From Trogon surrucura (Eukaryota > Chordata > Aves > Trogoniformes > Trogonidae): a stretch of 64,000 bases of DNA. The stretch is from assembly GCA_020746105.1 (NCBI GenBank), contig CM036619.1:8780238-8844237 (forward strand). Direction: 5' to 3'. Shown here piece by piece: positions 25,883 to 37,466 of this stretch. A model generated the notes under the pieces. That model was given only the letters and a program-made list of their open reading frames with translations. It searched no databases and was not told where the DNA came from. Numbering within the stretch: the stretch's first letter is position 1; each line of letters opens with the position of its first letter. The translations under genes were made by a program, and so were the position numbers.

Positions 25883-28800
25883 CAAATCAAGAAAATGGGG
25901 AAAATAAGGAAAACTGTCCTCAGCAAGTTCCCCCATCAAAAAATCAGTGCAGCAATCATCACTGGAATTATTCACAAGGATCTTGGGGCATAGAAGGACT
26001 TTCAAAAATAAGCATTTGTAAACAGTTCAATTCATCCACTGCAGCCGCTCACAAATCCTATTTAGTTTTCTTTCTAAGCCTGGCAGTGCCTTGCACAAGG
26101 CACCGTAACCAAGGTTGCATGGTTAGACATTGAGTGTTAAGGACAGAAGGCTTTTCATTAAGGAGGGTTTTCAAAAGCATCTCTTTTCAAACGTGTTGGT
26201 CAGCCTCCTAGGTACATCTAAAATGCCTACAATCTCATGTAGGATCATGCATTATTGATTGTTTGATTCCAGCCAGAAGTAATGAATGGAATGGACTAAG
26301 CTAAAATGAGTCGAACCTAGAAGTCTTCAGTCTTTAGTGAGTCTGATCATTTTGTCAGCAGTCTCAGAAGTGTAACTGTTACTGAGTTGCAAAACTCCAG
26401 CACCGACAAAGTCTGAGCACTATTTACTAATGAACTGTGCTATATATATCTGATGGTAACACAAGAATTTGAAAAATATTGCAGCCAGGATGGGATTACT
26501 GATGTCTTGTCTGTTACTACAGGTAACTGAGTACAGTAATCAACACTAGTAATGTGATGACAAGGGGAAATGTCCAGAAATGGATCTCATTTTCAGTAAA
26601 AGATTCTCTGAATTTGGTTATTTAAAAAATTTTAGTAAAGGGGTTGTTCAGCTTCCAGGTTTCCAGTTTGTGTTAGTCACACTGAAATCAATAGCACTTA
26701 AAACCAAAATGATTTCTTGCAAAAATACAAATTTATCTTAGATTATTTTTTTAATTGATGCAGGCATTGAAAATAAACAACAATAGATCTGTATTCATCA
26801 CATGACAAGCCTACAAATTGTTCAGTAATGGCATTTTCTGAATTATGGAACAAGAGCATCATACCACCATAGGCACGGTGGAATTTCCATCACAGCAGAC
26901 CAGAAACTCATGTTTTCTCATCTCAACACAAAAGAAAAAAATGAACACATGCCTTGGAATTATGAAACTGTGGTTGAATTTCCAAGAAAGCTTAGCAGCT
27001 GTGATTGAGCCAAATGACTCAAGCCAGGAATCCTGTTGTGAGCACATTAGAGGAGGAGAGAGTGTTTGGGATGCTTGTGGCAAGGAATGTCTTCAGGCTC
27101 AGAGGGGTCAGAGGGGCTGCTCAGAGAGTGGGACAGTGTGCTGGTGCTGGTGCAAACAATGTGGAACCCAGTCCCCTGCCAAAGAGACTACAGCAGGAAA
27201 ATATAAATATTTCACTAAACAGAACAAGACGTCCTTGACATTTCAAAACTGACTGATATTGATGAGCTCTAGAGCTGTCAGGCATTTGAGAATCCTGGGA
27301 AAGAGCATGCTGAAGAAGAGGTCTCAAAATTGAAGGATGGTTGTGAAATGAAAGCTGATCTTCAGAAGAAAGACTGGATCCAAAACTTATATTTCAACTG
27401 TATTTTCTTTACTCTCTTGTCCCTCCCTCAGTTCCTTCTCTGTCTCAGACAGATGATCAGGCACGGCCATGAACATGGCTCAAAGGAAAAAATAACTCTT
27501 GCTGGTGAAAAAAAAAAAGGACTAAGAGTCAAAACCCAAATCCTAATACACCTTAAACTTTAAAATTTTACTCGAAATATATTCAAAGCCCCATCTTCAG
27601 GACAAATGAAGGAAGAGGGAAGTGGAGATGTTGACTGACATGTGGGCAGTCCTTACAGTAGATGAAACTGTTAGGATTCCACTTAGATGGTTCACCCCAG
27701 GAGAGAGTGAATCTGAATTGAGAAGTCCCCTGATCACATTGGCCTTTTAGAATCTCAGTGTGGGACTCCTCTGACTATGTTGAGGTGTCTCACAGGCATC
27801 CCCTAACAGATGGCAACCAGTCTGTAGATTTTTAGGCCATGAAATATCTGATCCATGAGCTGCATCAGCCTGGGGCAGAGCTCTCAGGCCATGGCCTAGG
27901 CTGCTCTGCAGAGGAACTTGTCCAGCTGAAGGCACATCCACTGCGAACACCTCCGGGTGGTTGTTTCCCTCAAAAGGGTCCAGAAAAACCCACTCCCGAT
28001 GTCTTGCAACTTATGGGAAAAGAAGAGAGATATTACTGGCAGATCTTAGAAAATGGCATTTTCTGGAGTTACTCCACTCCATTATCTACAGCGGCTACAC
28101 TTGTGTCAGTGAATCAGATAAATCTGGGACCAGTCTCTGGCCCTGAGTGTTTATGTGGGGTGTCCGTGCCCAGGCAGAGGGGCTGCAGGGTGGCTTCTAT
28201 GAGGAGAGGCTGGAGCTGCCCCATGTTGGGGGGACACACAGGTTTGGCAAAGGGGCAAAATCATCCCAGGTAGAGGAGGAGGAAGCCCAGGAAGGAGCAG
28301 CAGCCAAGTGAACCTGAGGCCAGAGGAGGAAGAGGAGGGCAGGAGGTGCTGCAGGCCTGGCACAGGGATCCCCTGCAGCCCTGGAGAGACCCCGCTGAAG
28401 CAGAGATCCAGCAACGCTTGTAATGTCTTACCTAGACCTGAGCTCAAGGAAAAAAAAAAAAAATTGGCCAGCATTTTTTTTATCTTTATACCAGTGATAG
28501 ACACGAAAATGTCAAGTTCCTTAGTGCCACACAACTATTTAACTCTGTAGACTTTACAAAGACTTTGTAGACTTTGTAGACTTTTCGTCTCTTCCCACAC
28601 ATCCTTCTCTACTGGGTGTTTCCTAGGGGACTGGAACCAGATCCTGCTGGTCCTTCATCTGTGGTGGTACAAAGTGGTGCTGAGGATGCTGAATCTATCC
28701 TTGTCCCACCTCACTCCACACCAGAGACCTCCTACCCTGATGCATCTTCAGTGCATACAGGCAAATGCTCCTGTGCTTCCTGGCCGTGGATTGCCACCAT

Positions 28801-29702
28801 CACTTCACATCATCCTCTCTTTCAGAATGATTAGTTCTGAGGGAGGATAGACAATATCAAGGAGCGCAGGAAGAGGCAATAAAAATATTTTTGTTAGGAA
28901 AAAACATTTCAAAACTCTATGTAGATGAAAGTTAGAAAGGAATTGAAGTCATCCAGACATCTGAGGTAGTGTTGCAACACCTGGCCCCAGATAATCTGTG
29001 GTTTCTTGCAGGATGATGAAAAATGAAGGCCCTTGAGCCGCCTGCAAAAGCAAATGATTCAGGCACTCCTGTTTGCTGCACAGGCTTTTTCTTCCTTTTT
29101 TTTTTTTAGTCACTTAAGGCAAAAAACTAAACTTGCATTTTCTGTTGTGTTTGCTGTTCTTTGGAACAGAGAAAATATTTTTCTATTTGAAATTAATGGT
29201 CTGAAGAGTGACAAATTCTGTTTCAGTCTTCATGGTGGAAGTGAGACGAGAGCCTCCACTCCAAAATTTCCTCAAACAGACAAGGTTTTATGCAAGAAGG
29301 GATAACTGCCATATCTTTTTTTTTTCTCTCTCTTTTCTGCCTTTTATGCAGAAGTTGACTCTATCAACACTTTATTTTTCTTCATTGAGAAACAACCTTC
29401 AAACCCAAAGGACCCCTGAATGGTAGCCCAAGGATTTTCAGAGCTTTGAATGTTTGGATTCCTTAATCAGAGAAGAAAAATGAAAGGAAATCTTCAGCTC
29501 TTCATCTGAAGACTGTGTCTGACTCACCAGCTACTGGATGACAATCTGGAAAGTCTTAAACTCTCCTGACAGTTTTGGCCATTAATAACTAAGATGACAC
29601 ATATTTTTCTGAGACTGCCAACAGCCTCATCTCTCACAGCCTTTATTCAGGACTCTGTAGATTATTTTTTATGTCAGTTAATGCTTCTTTGCTATGACAA
29701 CA
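25883..29702. other. Intergenic stretch with a GC-rich island
   Basis: It is AT-rich except for 28150-28420, which is GC-rich and full of GAGGAGG, CTGCAGG and GGAGCAGCAGC blocks. Its phrasing recalls the leader regions of avian endogenous retroviruses, but no LTR, primer site or gag frame is seen. Open frames up to 144 codons (27839-28273 +) match nothing known. Confidence 0.55.
28548..28584. repeat. GACTTTGTA short tandem repeat
   Basis: Two and a half perfect GACTTTGTA units preceded by a degenerate one (TAGACTTTACAAA). Confidence 0.8.
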
Positions 29703-29883
29703 GTGAGCCACTGGCACAAGTTGCCCAGGGAGGCTGCGGAAGCCCCCTCCTTGGAAGCGTTCAAGGCCAGGCTAAATGAGGTTCTGATCAACCTGGTCTA
29801 GCAGAAGGTCTGTGGCAGGAGGATTGGAAATAGGTAATCTTGAAGGTCCCTTCTAGCCCAAACCATTCTATGATTCTATGATC
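29703..29883 (+). mobile_element. CR1 3'-end fragment
   Basis: GAGCCACTGGCACAAGTTGC starts the homology in the last ORF2 codons. The 3' UTR carries GGTAATCTTGAAGGTCCCTT and ends in ATTCTATGATTCTATGATC. This is an older CR1 type than the 51-55 kb copies. Confidence 0.9.
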
Positions 29884-30245
29884 CTGCAGAAGATATTTCA
29901 GTTAATAAAGTTGTTCGCAAGAAGACCGTGAAAAGTTGTGGGGGAAACACAGCAGGTGCCTGTTGAGAGATGCCTGGCTCCACCACCCTTATCAGCTCAT
30001 CGTAGACTGATGCAGAGCCTCCCAGGTCCCTCACTGAGATTGTGCTGTGGATCTGTGGACCTCTACATCATTTGCATTTTCTGTAGCTGTAAGCAAGCAG
30101 AGTGGTGCTGTTTAAAAGAATGACTGGGAAACCTGCTACATTTAAGCGCTTGTGAAGTTTCCCCTTAGCTACCAATTGGGAATTTAAGATAAGAAGTCTT
30201 GTTGCATCTCTCAGTGTACTTATCCCATCTTCTGTCTCTCTGTAT

Positions 30246-30255
30246 GGATCGCTCA
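30246..30255. repeat. Candidate target-site duplication, left copy
   Basis: GGATCGCTCA abuts the TGA-repeat tail of the RTE element. It matches 31342-31351 (GGATCACTCA) at 9 of 10 bases. It is short enough to be chance, but it sits exactly at both element ends. Confidence 0.55.
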
Positions 30256-31341
30256 TCATCATCACTACCATGGCCAGAATTAGCGAATGAAGATATGGGA
30301 AGGGTTCTACCCACACTTGCTACAAGCGCGCTGATAGCGGAAAAGGTTGATGTGGGATAGGCAAGTCCAGTTGCAAAAGGCACAGCAGAAAGTCTCCTTA
30401 GGCAGTATTGGCAAGGCACGGTTCTTTCTGCGTTGTCTTTTCTCCTCGAGACTAATTCTACGTGTGTTCTCAAAGGAGGCAGCAGCGTTACGGATGGTGT
30501 GTCTCCACGTCTCCTGATTGGAGGCCAGAGTGGACCACTGCTGGTAGTCAATATGGCCAAGACCGAGGTATTGTTTCAGAGAGTCCTTGTATCTCCCCTT
30601 TGGGGCTCCTCTGTTGTGGCAGCCGGTGGTGAGTTCACCATAGAGCCCAACCTTAGGGAGGCGGTGATCCTCCATCCTGGAGACGTGCCCTGCCCAGCGC
30701 GGCTGCGTCCTCAGCAGCACGGCCTCAACACTGGTGACCCCTGCCTGTTCAAGGACAGTGACATTAGTCACATAGTCAGTCCAGTGGATGCTTAGGATTG
30801 TACAGAGGCAGCGCTGATGGAAGCGTTCGAGGAGTCGCAGGTGGTGGCGGTAGATGACCCAGGATTCAGACCCATACAAAAGAGTAGACAGTACGACGGC
30901 TCTGTAGACACTAACCTTTGTACTTGTCTTCAGGTGTTTATTGCACCAGACTCTTATGGAGTTTTCCCAAAGCTCTGTATGCCTTTGCTAATCTGTTGTC
31001 TATCTCTTTGTCAATCTTGCTATCCGAGAAAATGATACTTCCTAGAGAGTTGAACTGTTGGACTGACTGAAGCTCTGATTTGCCTATGGTGATGTGAGGA
31101 TGATGAGAGACTTCCTGAGGTTCAGGTTGGTAAAGAAGTTCTGTCTTCTTCAAGCTGACTTCCAGCCCCAAAAGCTCAGCAGCCTCTGCAAAGCAGGATG
31201 TTAAGCGCTGCAGAGCTGCTTCTGTGTGAGCAACGAGGGCGGCATTGTCAGCAAAAAGCAGCTCGCAGACAAGGTGATTTAGGGTCTTAGTGTGGGCCTT
31301 CAGTTGCCTTAGGTTGAACAGGTTGCCATCGATAGGATAAG
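30256..31341 (-). mobile_element. RTE-class LINE, AviRTE-like, 5'-truncated
   Basis: This element is distinct from every CR1 copy here. The minus strand carries the second half of an RTE-type reverse transcriptase, the typical C-terminal region (SESWVIYRHHLRLLERFHQR; RWAGHVSRMEDHRLPK), a stop at 30307-30309, only about 50 nt of 3' UTR, and a TGATGATGATGA tail. Very short 3' UTRs ending in microsatellite tails are a hallmark of RTE elements. GGATCGCTCA at 30246-30255 and GGATCACTCA at 31342-31351 flank it, a plausible 10-bp target-site duplication with one change. In birds the known RTE family is AviRTE, patchily distributed and shared with filarial nematodes. The AviRTE assignment is from memory of family motifs, not a search; the RTE class is much surer. 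Confidence 0.85.
30307..31341 (-). pseudogene. RTE reverse transcriptase C-terminal half, one frameshift
   Basis: Two overlapping-phase open stretches cover almost the whole retained element. The first (to 30938) starts in IDGNLFNLRQLKAHTKTL and contains the palm motif as LLFADN, where the family has FADD, so the second catalytic Asp is Asn. The second (30307-30879 and somewhat upstream) contains the C-terminal domain and ends in a Cys-rich finger-like stretch (CCAFCNW…CSKCG). The two are joined by a single frameshift near 30950-30965. The N-terminal endonuclease and RT fingers are lost by 5' truncation. The copy is dead, but few changes have accumulated over roughly 345 codons. Confidence 0.85.
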
Positions 31342-31351
31342 GGATCACTCA
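31342..31351. repeat. Candidate target-site duplication, right copy
   Basis: GGATCACTCA sits directly at the 5' truncation point of the RTE element and pairs with 30246-30255. Confidence 0.55.
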
Positions 31352-32538
31352 ACAGCCATAATAAAAAATACTGCTAACATGCCACTAACTCTGCAGGTTC
31401 AAGCTACAGCTGAAGAAATAATGCCCAGTGAAGGTTGCAGTCACTGGGGCAAACCAAATGTATAAATTGTCTTGTGTGGTGAAGATGCATATATGATGAT
31501 GCACAGGAGAAAGCCTGCAGAGTGTTACTGAGCTGTTGGTCATGCACATGAAAGTGGTGTACAGTCTTCATCAGTCACGGGGACCAATTTACACTGGATC
31601 TTTGAAGGGTGAGAAGATATTGTGTGTATGTGTGTATATATAAAATGTACTTTTGCCTAACAGAGACTAGCACAGTCATTTGCTGAGAATGCTCTGCCTT
31701 GAGCTTTTGTTTTAAAGACACTAGCAAGTGGCAGGAAACATGCACTCCAGTTGCACAAGGCATTTGAAGAACACTTACAGGCAAATAGTTAATTATACAT
31801 AACTCACTGCATAGGCGTAGAAAAATTTCAGTTGCATTGAGTCTCTGGCTTGGTTGCATGATGCACACCCTCAGAGGGAGACTTGCACTGACAGAGGGAT
31901 TCTCTGTCCTCCTGGGCACTGCTGTGTTTGACTGAGCAGCCTGCTTAACCCTAGCCTTGCTCCTGCTCTTCCTCCCCGGTGCTGCCAGCTGATGCTGTGA
32001 CAAGTACCCCACTCATACCCTGTATGTGGACATCTGTCCTCCTCTCCTTTCCCCTCTGGATCTCTGTCCTTCCCTCTTGCCAGAAGTGAACGACCAAGTC
32101 AGTCATCAAATATCATGATCTTACCCTGTCTCTGCCTGCACTGCAGCCCACAGGGTGATGGGGGCTTAGAATTATGCCCATTGTTTCTACATTAGCCGGG
32201 CTCAACACTGCATCATCCCCATTTTTTAAAGCTGCGGCTTGGTGGCCTTGCACTGCCAACATCTCAGTTTTGCCTCTCCTTGTCAACTCCTCTCATCAGG
32301 GGAGTCTTTAACTGGAAGTCAGAGAGATCTTTGCTGCGAGTTTCAGTGGGAGGAGACCTCAGCTCTGTTTGATTCTCTGTTTTCTTTCAAAGTAATCAAA
32401 ACAGAACTTCAGGCTGCTTCCAGGGCCAGACACTTTCTTGGCCAGTTGCAAGAAGCCTTCCTGATCTGGCTGTGGTACAAGCAGTCAGAATTTCACTTGG
32501 ATGGATTGTTCACAAACAACGCTTCTAATGTACTAGGC

Positions 32539-32557
32539 AAAAAAAAAAAAAAAAAAA
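32539..32557. repeat. Poly(A) run
   Basis: About 19 As. The upstream 110-codon open stretch has no family resemblance, so a processed pseudogene is not supported. Confidence 0.9.
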
Positions 32558-34760
32558 GTAATTTCTTTTGATGTCAGCTGTAATGCAGGTTTTTTAATCT
32601 CAGCAGACTGTTGTTCACAGACCTATTTACGGTGATGGATGAGTGAAAATGCTGAGTGGGAATCAGCCATATTTTTTCTCAAGCACCACTACAGTGCAGT
32701 ACTAATTTGTTTATTGTTATTCCTTATTAGATTTTATCTACTGCCCCTAAATGTTTCTCTTTGGGGCTGTGAATTAGCTGCTTTCAGCAGGGCTCCATTC
32801 TTTTAACTACTACTTAATTGACTCCTCAAGAACATTTTAGCAATACACAAACTACATTTTCTTTTCTCTCCCTATTTTATTTTTTTATTCAAAGTCGTCA
32901 TAAACTGTGAAGTAAATTTCATGAAAAATGGAAGTGGAATAGGTCCAAGTTCCCCACAGAAGCAACAGAATGACAAGCAACGATACGATTGCAAAGCATA
33001 GTGGGCAAAAAATTTCTATTAGGGTTTGCTACAGTTAAGAACAGCACCACAGGGCAGAAGCCAAAATGAGCAGAGAGTCACCTGGAGAGAAGAGGGGTAC
33101 CTCTCTGGGACTTTGCAATGCGCTCCAGCTATCGGCTTTGCATCAGAGGCTCAGCTTGAAGGTGAGGGAGAAGAGTTGTGTGAAATGAATACAGACAGTG
33201 TGAAGAAATGGGATAAAGTGGAAATAAATATTTAGGTGTTAAAGAGAACAGAAAAAGCAGCTGCACAAGGGAGGAGGAAGTCAGGGCAGGAGAGAGACTG
33301 TGCTGGAAATCTAAGCCTCAGCAGGCCAAGGAGAGGTTGTGGATATAGAGCAGGACTCTTCCAGGACAACATTTCCTAGTGACTCCTGGGCTGTGACAAA
33401 ACCAGCATCAGCTGGGGAATGTGAATTTCTTGAAATATTTCTGTACTGGCAAAACTACCACTATTATAGATGAAAATGACCTGGTTTTTGGAGCCACATG
33501 AACAATAGAAGTCTTTCTTCACTGGTACAAGCTGGTTTTGTGTAGAAGGCTCTGGCTAGAGCAACTATCCCAGCTTAAGTATCCTCACAAACCTTTTCTA
33601 GTACGGTCTTGACCTAAGGCAGCATCAAGGGTGGGGAGGGGGGGAATGTGATCTTCTCTGATTTATCTTTTCCTGAGAGCAATTTCTTGCATTGCTATAC
33701 CATGAAATCTACTTGGCTTCCCACTCCACCCCATTCCTGTGGCCCTCTCAAAATGAGAGAAAAAGAGGAGGTCAAGCAAATAATGAAAGAATCCCAGGTA
33801 GAAATATTTGGGAGCTTACAGCTCTCCCAGACAGGCTTGCATTTGAACTAATACACTGCAAATCTGTGAGCATGATGCTGCTGGCAAGCTGAAACTCAAG
33901 AAACTACTGAAAAGCTGGAAGATGTTCTTATCATCAGTGATTTAGGTCAGTTATACTAGATCTTTATTGCACTTTTCTAGCTGTAAAGCAGCAATAATAA
34001 AAACTACCTTCTTGGCAGGCAGGAAAAAGACATAGAGGCCTCATATTGTAAACTATAATAAAAAATATTGTGGGGGTTTTTATTTTTGTGAAAATGGAGG
34101 AACATCTTATAGAGACATAGTTCTGGAGATACAGAGGACTCACCTTCTCTCTAGGTCTGCTGTTGAGCATTAAAAATAGTAGCTGGTCTTGAGCATTATG
34201 TTGAACAACCTGTGACGGGATGCACCATGTATGTCAGCTTAACACATGATGTCATGTTCTGTAAGCACCACATTAACTGAATTTGAAGTGATGACCATCA
34301 ACCAAGGAAGACTATGAAACCTAGCTGTTACTGAGGGTGACAGGGACAGAAGAGTAACCAAGGGAGGTGAATTATTGACACCAGCCTTGGGTCACTGACA
34401 GGCTTATACAAAGGGGAACATGGGATTCATTACCAGATCCAGCCTAATCAGTCATGGGGAACTGTGTGCATAGGACACACTGAGAATAATAAAGTTGGGG
34501 ATTAAAATAGTAAGTTAGGTTTGTCTGGGCAGATTCCCTGACCTCTGGGAATCATCCTCAAAGTTTACCTTTCTAGTCTACTGCAAGGCTTCATTGAGCT
34601 CCAGACTGTGACACAATGGCCTTACTGAGAGCTAAGCATAGGCCAAGAGGTCTATTTTTAGCATGCTAAAATATTCTGAAAAACTGGAAAAAGGGTGTAA
34701 ATCTGGGACTGGACTCCAGGGTGGAAGGTTGTGTTTGGTTTTTTGTCTTGCTTTTTGTAG

Positions 34761-34777
34761 TTTTTTTTTTTTTTTTT
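34761..34777. repeat. Poly(T) run
   Basis: About 17 Ts inside otherwise unremarkable intergenic DNA. Confidence 0.9.
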
Positions 34778-36047
34778 GTGAAAAATGGCTTCTCAGAGAA
34801 AGTGTTCCTTTTGGAACATTTGTGGCACCTTGGCAGAGGAATATTTCATTCCCTCATAAACACATTCACCACTCTGAGTGCAAGCAGTGTAAATCGGTGC
34901 AGCTTGCAGACTCTGGCTCTGATGCCACTTCTGACTTCAGCTGAAAGGCAGGCCCATGGCTTTCAGTGGAAAGATCACTGCCAAATTTAAGAGCTTCAGC
35001 CCTTGTTCAGGCATTTATTACCAGGCATGAAAGGAGTGCAAAGTGCCGTGCAAGCAATCTGAAGCAAACACGTCTGTCAGAGCTTGGCTTCTCTCTCTGC
35101 CTGTCAGCCCTCTGCTGCCCTCGAAAGCAGTCAGGCTTGTGACTGTGCGTTTGGCTGTGTTGGATGGGGCAGAAGCAATCTGTCAGACTGATCCTTTAAC
35201 TGGCTCCATGGGAGTCTGTCTCTTGAGAGTACTCCTCCCCAAGCATTTCCACAGGAGGGCATGCACCCCTTGCATCATGATGTCCAAGCCTTCCTCTCAC
35301 AGCACAAGTCCTCACAGCCCAGGAGGTTGTAACAAAAACTGTGAAAAAAACAAAGTATTAGAGTTAGAGAAACCAGGCCATCAGCCACAACTCTTTCTCT
35401 AGTCTTGAAAGTCTCATTTCACACACACATCTTATGTGGTATTTGCCTAAAAGAATTAATGATAAAACAATAGGTGTAGTAATATGTTTAGCTCCTAAAG
35501 TGCTAATTTAGGTGCCTGATTATTTTGTGAATTTGGACCAAATTTGGGGAGATGGCCTAGGGCTCTCTTCAGCACATTTTGGGAAGTGACTTCTTCCTTT
35601 CTGGATGTTTCATCTTCCCTAGAGTTCATCCCCAGTGAGGCAGAGACAGGGTAAGGTCCATCTTTTCCCCACTGTAAGCATTGCTGGGAAAAACTCTACT
35701 ATTTCTGAACAAAGTGTTGCTGGTCACTACTCCAGGCTGATCTACATCCCATGGGAAAGGAACTGACTTGTGTAACTGCCATACACCTTACTCCTGCTAC
35801 AAGTCAGGATGTTGAATGACAAACACCCATTTGGAGTTTTTCTGCACTTTAGGCTGGGTTGAAATGCTGAACCTAATGATGTTGCTTTGGCCAATTCCTT
35901 TGATTTGTCCTGTCATTCATCTGAACATGGTCTTTACTTCAGAGTTAAATCTCCCAGCTACCAGCATCCCACATCTTTTAATAAAATCCTATGTAATGGC
36001 AAACTGCAGATCTGAGGTCACATCTACCTGAGCAGTGATTTCCCAGC

Positions 36048-36543
36048 CAATTTTGGGCCCCTCATGGCAGGAAAGACATTGAGGTGCTGGAGCTTGTCCA
36101 AAGAAGGGCAACAAAGCTGGTGAAGGGTCTCAAGAACAAGTCTTACGAGGAGTAGCTGAGGGAACTGGGGTTTAGACTGGAGAAAAGGAGGCTGAGGAGA
36201 GACCTTATCACTCCCTAAAACAACTTGAAAGGAAGTTGTAGCGAGCTGGGGGCTGGTCTCTTCTTCCAAGTAATAAGTGGTAGGACAAAAGGAAATGGCC
36301 TTAAGTTGTGCCAGGGGAGACTTAGATTGGATATTAGGAAAAATTTCTTCTCTGAAATTGTTCTCAAGCACTGGAATAGGCTGCCAGGGCAAGTGGTTGA
36401 GTCACTGTCCCTGGAAGCATTTAAAAGATGTGTAGATGTGGTGCTTAGGGATATGGTTTAGTGGTGGACCTGGTAGTGTTAGGTTAATGGTTGGACTTGA
36501 AGATCTTAAAGGTCTTTTCTAACCTAAACCATTTTATGATTTC
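36048..36543 (+). mobile_element. Old CR1 LINE 3' portion
   Basis: It runs from TTTTGGGCCCCTCATGGCAG through GACATTGAGGTGCTGGAGC and the ORF2 C-terminus ([20 protein letters not shown] in a 78-codon stretch at 36225-36461) to a degraded tail near 36540. Several frame breaks are visible. It shares its 3' UTR type with the scrap at 46297-46413. Confidence 0.92.
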
Positions 36544-37403
36544 AGGTTTCTTAAGCTCAGTGTTTCCCCTTGGTAAAAATTGTCACTATGGTAATGATAA
36601 TAAAGGGTTGCGCTAGATGCAAGTCCTTCTTGAGGCAGAGCTTATTCATGCTTGAGCTGTGCCGGTTTTTGTTAGTTACAGAATAATATATTCAGGATCC
36701 AGGTGTTCACATTCAGCTTGTCACTCCAAAGATCACTCATTAATTCAAACTTGTGTTCACTGTGTCTTATGACACAAGTACCAATGAAAGTCTTCAGAGT
36801 CAGAATAAATCCCTGCCTTACTTAGATAACTTGTTCTTAAGGTAACTAGTCAAAATCTTTTAAACAAAAGAGTTTTCATTGAAAAGTCACCCTGCTGTTA
36901 TTTAAAATTGACATATTTGAGCAATTATGATTGCCTAATACAATTCTTTTTATGAGAAACTTAAAATCCAAACCTTCAAATAGCCTTCCTGTTGTAGGTG
37001 TTTTAGTCATGTTTTTTTTTCCTTCTCTTCCCTCCCCCCAAAATAAAAATAAATTTAAAAAAATAGGTTTATCTGACTTTTGCAGATTGACAACAATCTG
37101 AGAGTTCTTTACAAAACCATTTTTTTTTTTCCATTTCTTTTAGTTTGGTCTGAATTTTTGACCACATTTAGTTTTTAGACTTTCAGCCAAGGAGAACTCC
37201 ATTTGCTTTGCTGCTGAAAGGCAGTTCTGCTTCATGTATTCTCTGCACATGATCTGTGAATCTGTGGGAGCCAAACTGAGAATAAGGAGCAAGCCTCTTT
37301 GCTCTTCATCTTGGGCTCTCATTTTACTTACATCCACACCCAATCCGCACCTTCAGTGGCACACATAAAAAGGTACTGCAGACTGGTTTTGACTCCACTG
37401 ACT
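36544..37403. other. Intergenic stretch, no gene seen
   Basis: AT-rich unique DNA with short A- and T-runs near 37010-37130. Nothing else is seen. Confidence 0.65.
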
Positions 37404-37466
37404 TCACAGAATCACAGAATCACAGGGGTTGGAAGGGATCTTGAAAGATCATCCGGTCCAAGCCTT
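37404..37466 (-). mobile_element. CR1 3' tail scrap
   Basis: About 60 bp on the + strand: TCACAGAATCACAGAATCAC followed by GGGTTGGAAGGGATCTTGAA and AGATCATCCGGTCCAAGCC. Only the extreme 3' end of CR1 is left. Confidence 0.85.

Larger units (their letters stand above)
31352..36047. other. Intergenic stretch, no gene seen
   Basis: Unique sequence with an A-run at 32539-32557 and a T-run at 34761-34777. The 145-codon open frame at 31575-32012 (minus) and others show no recognisable domain. Confidence 0.65.

Noticed and set aside
27839..28273. 144-codon + strand open frame
   Set aside because: Low-complexity Gly/Arg-rich end runs into the GC-rich island. No homology is recognisable.
30433..30795. 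120-codon + strand open frame
   Set aside because: It is the antisense shadow of the RTE reverse transcriptase C-terminus.
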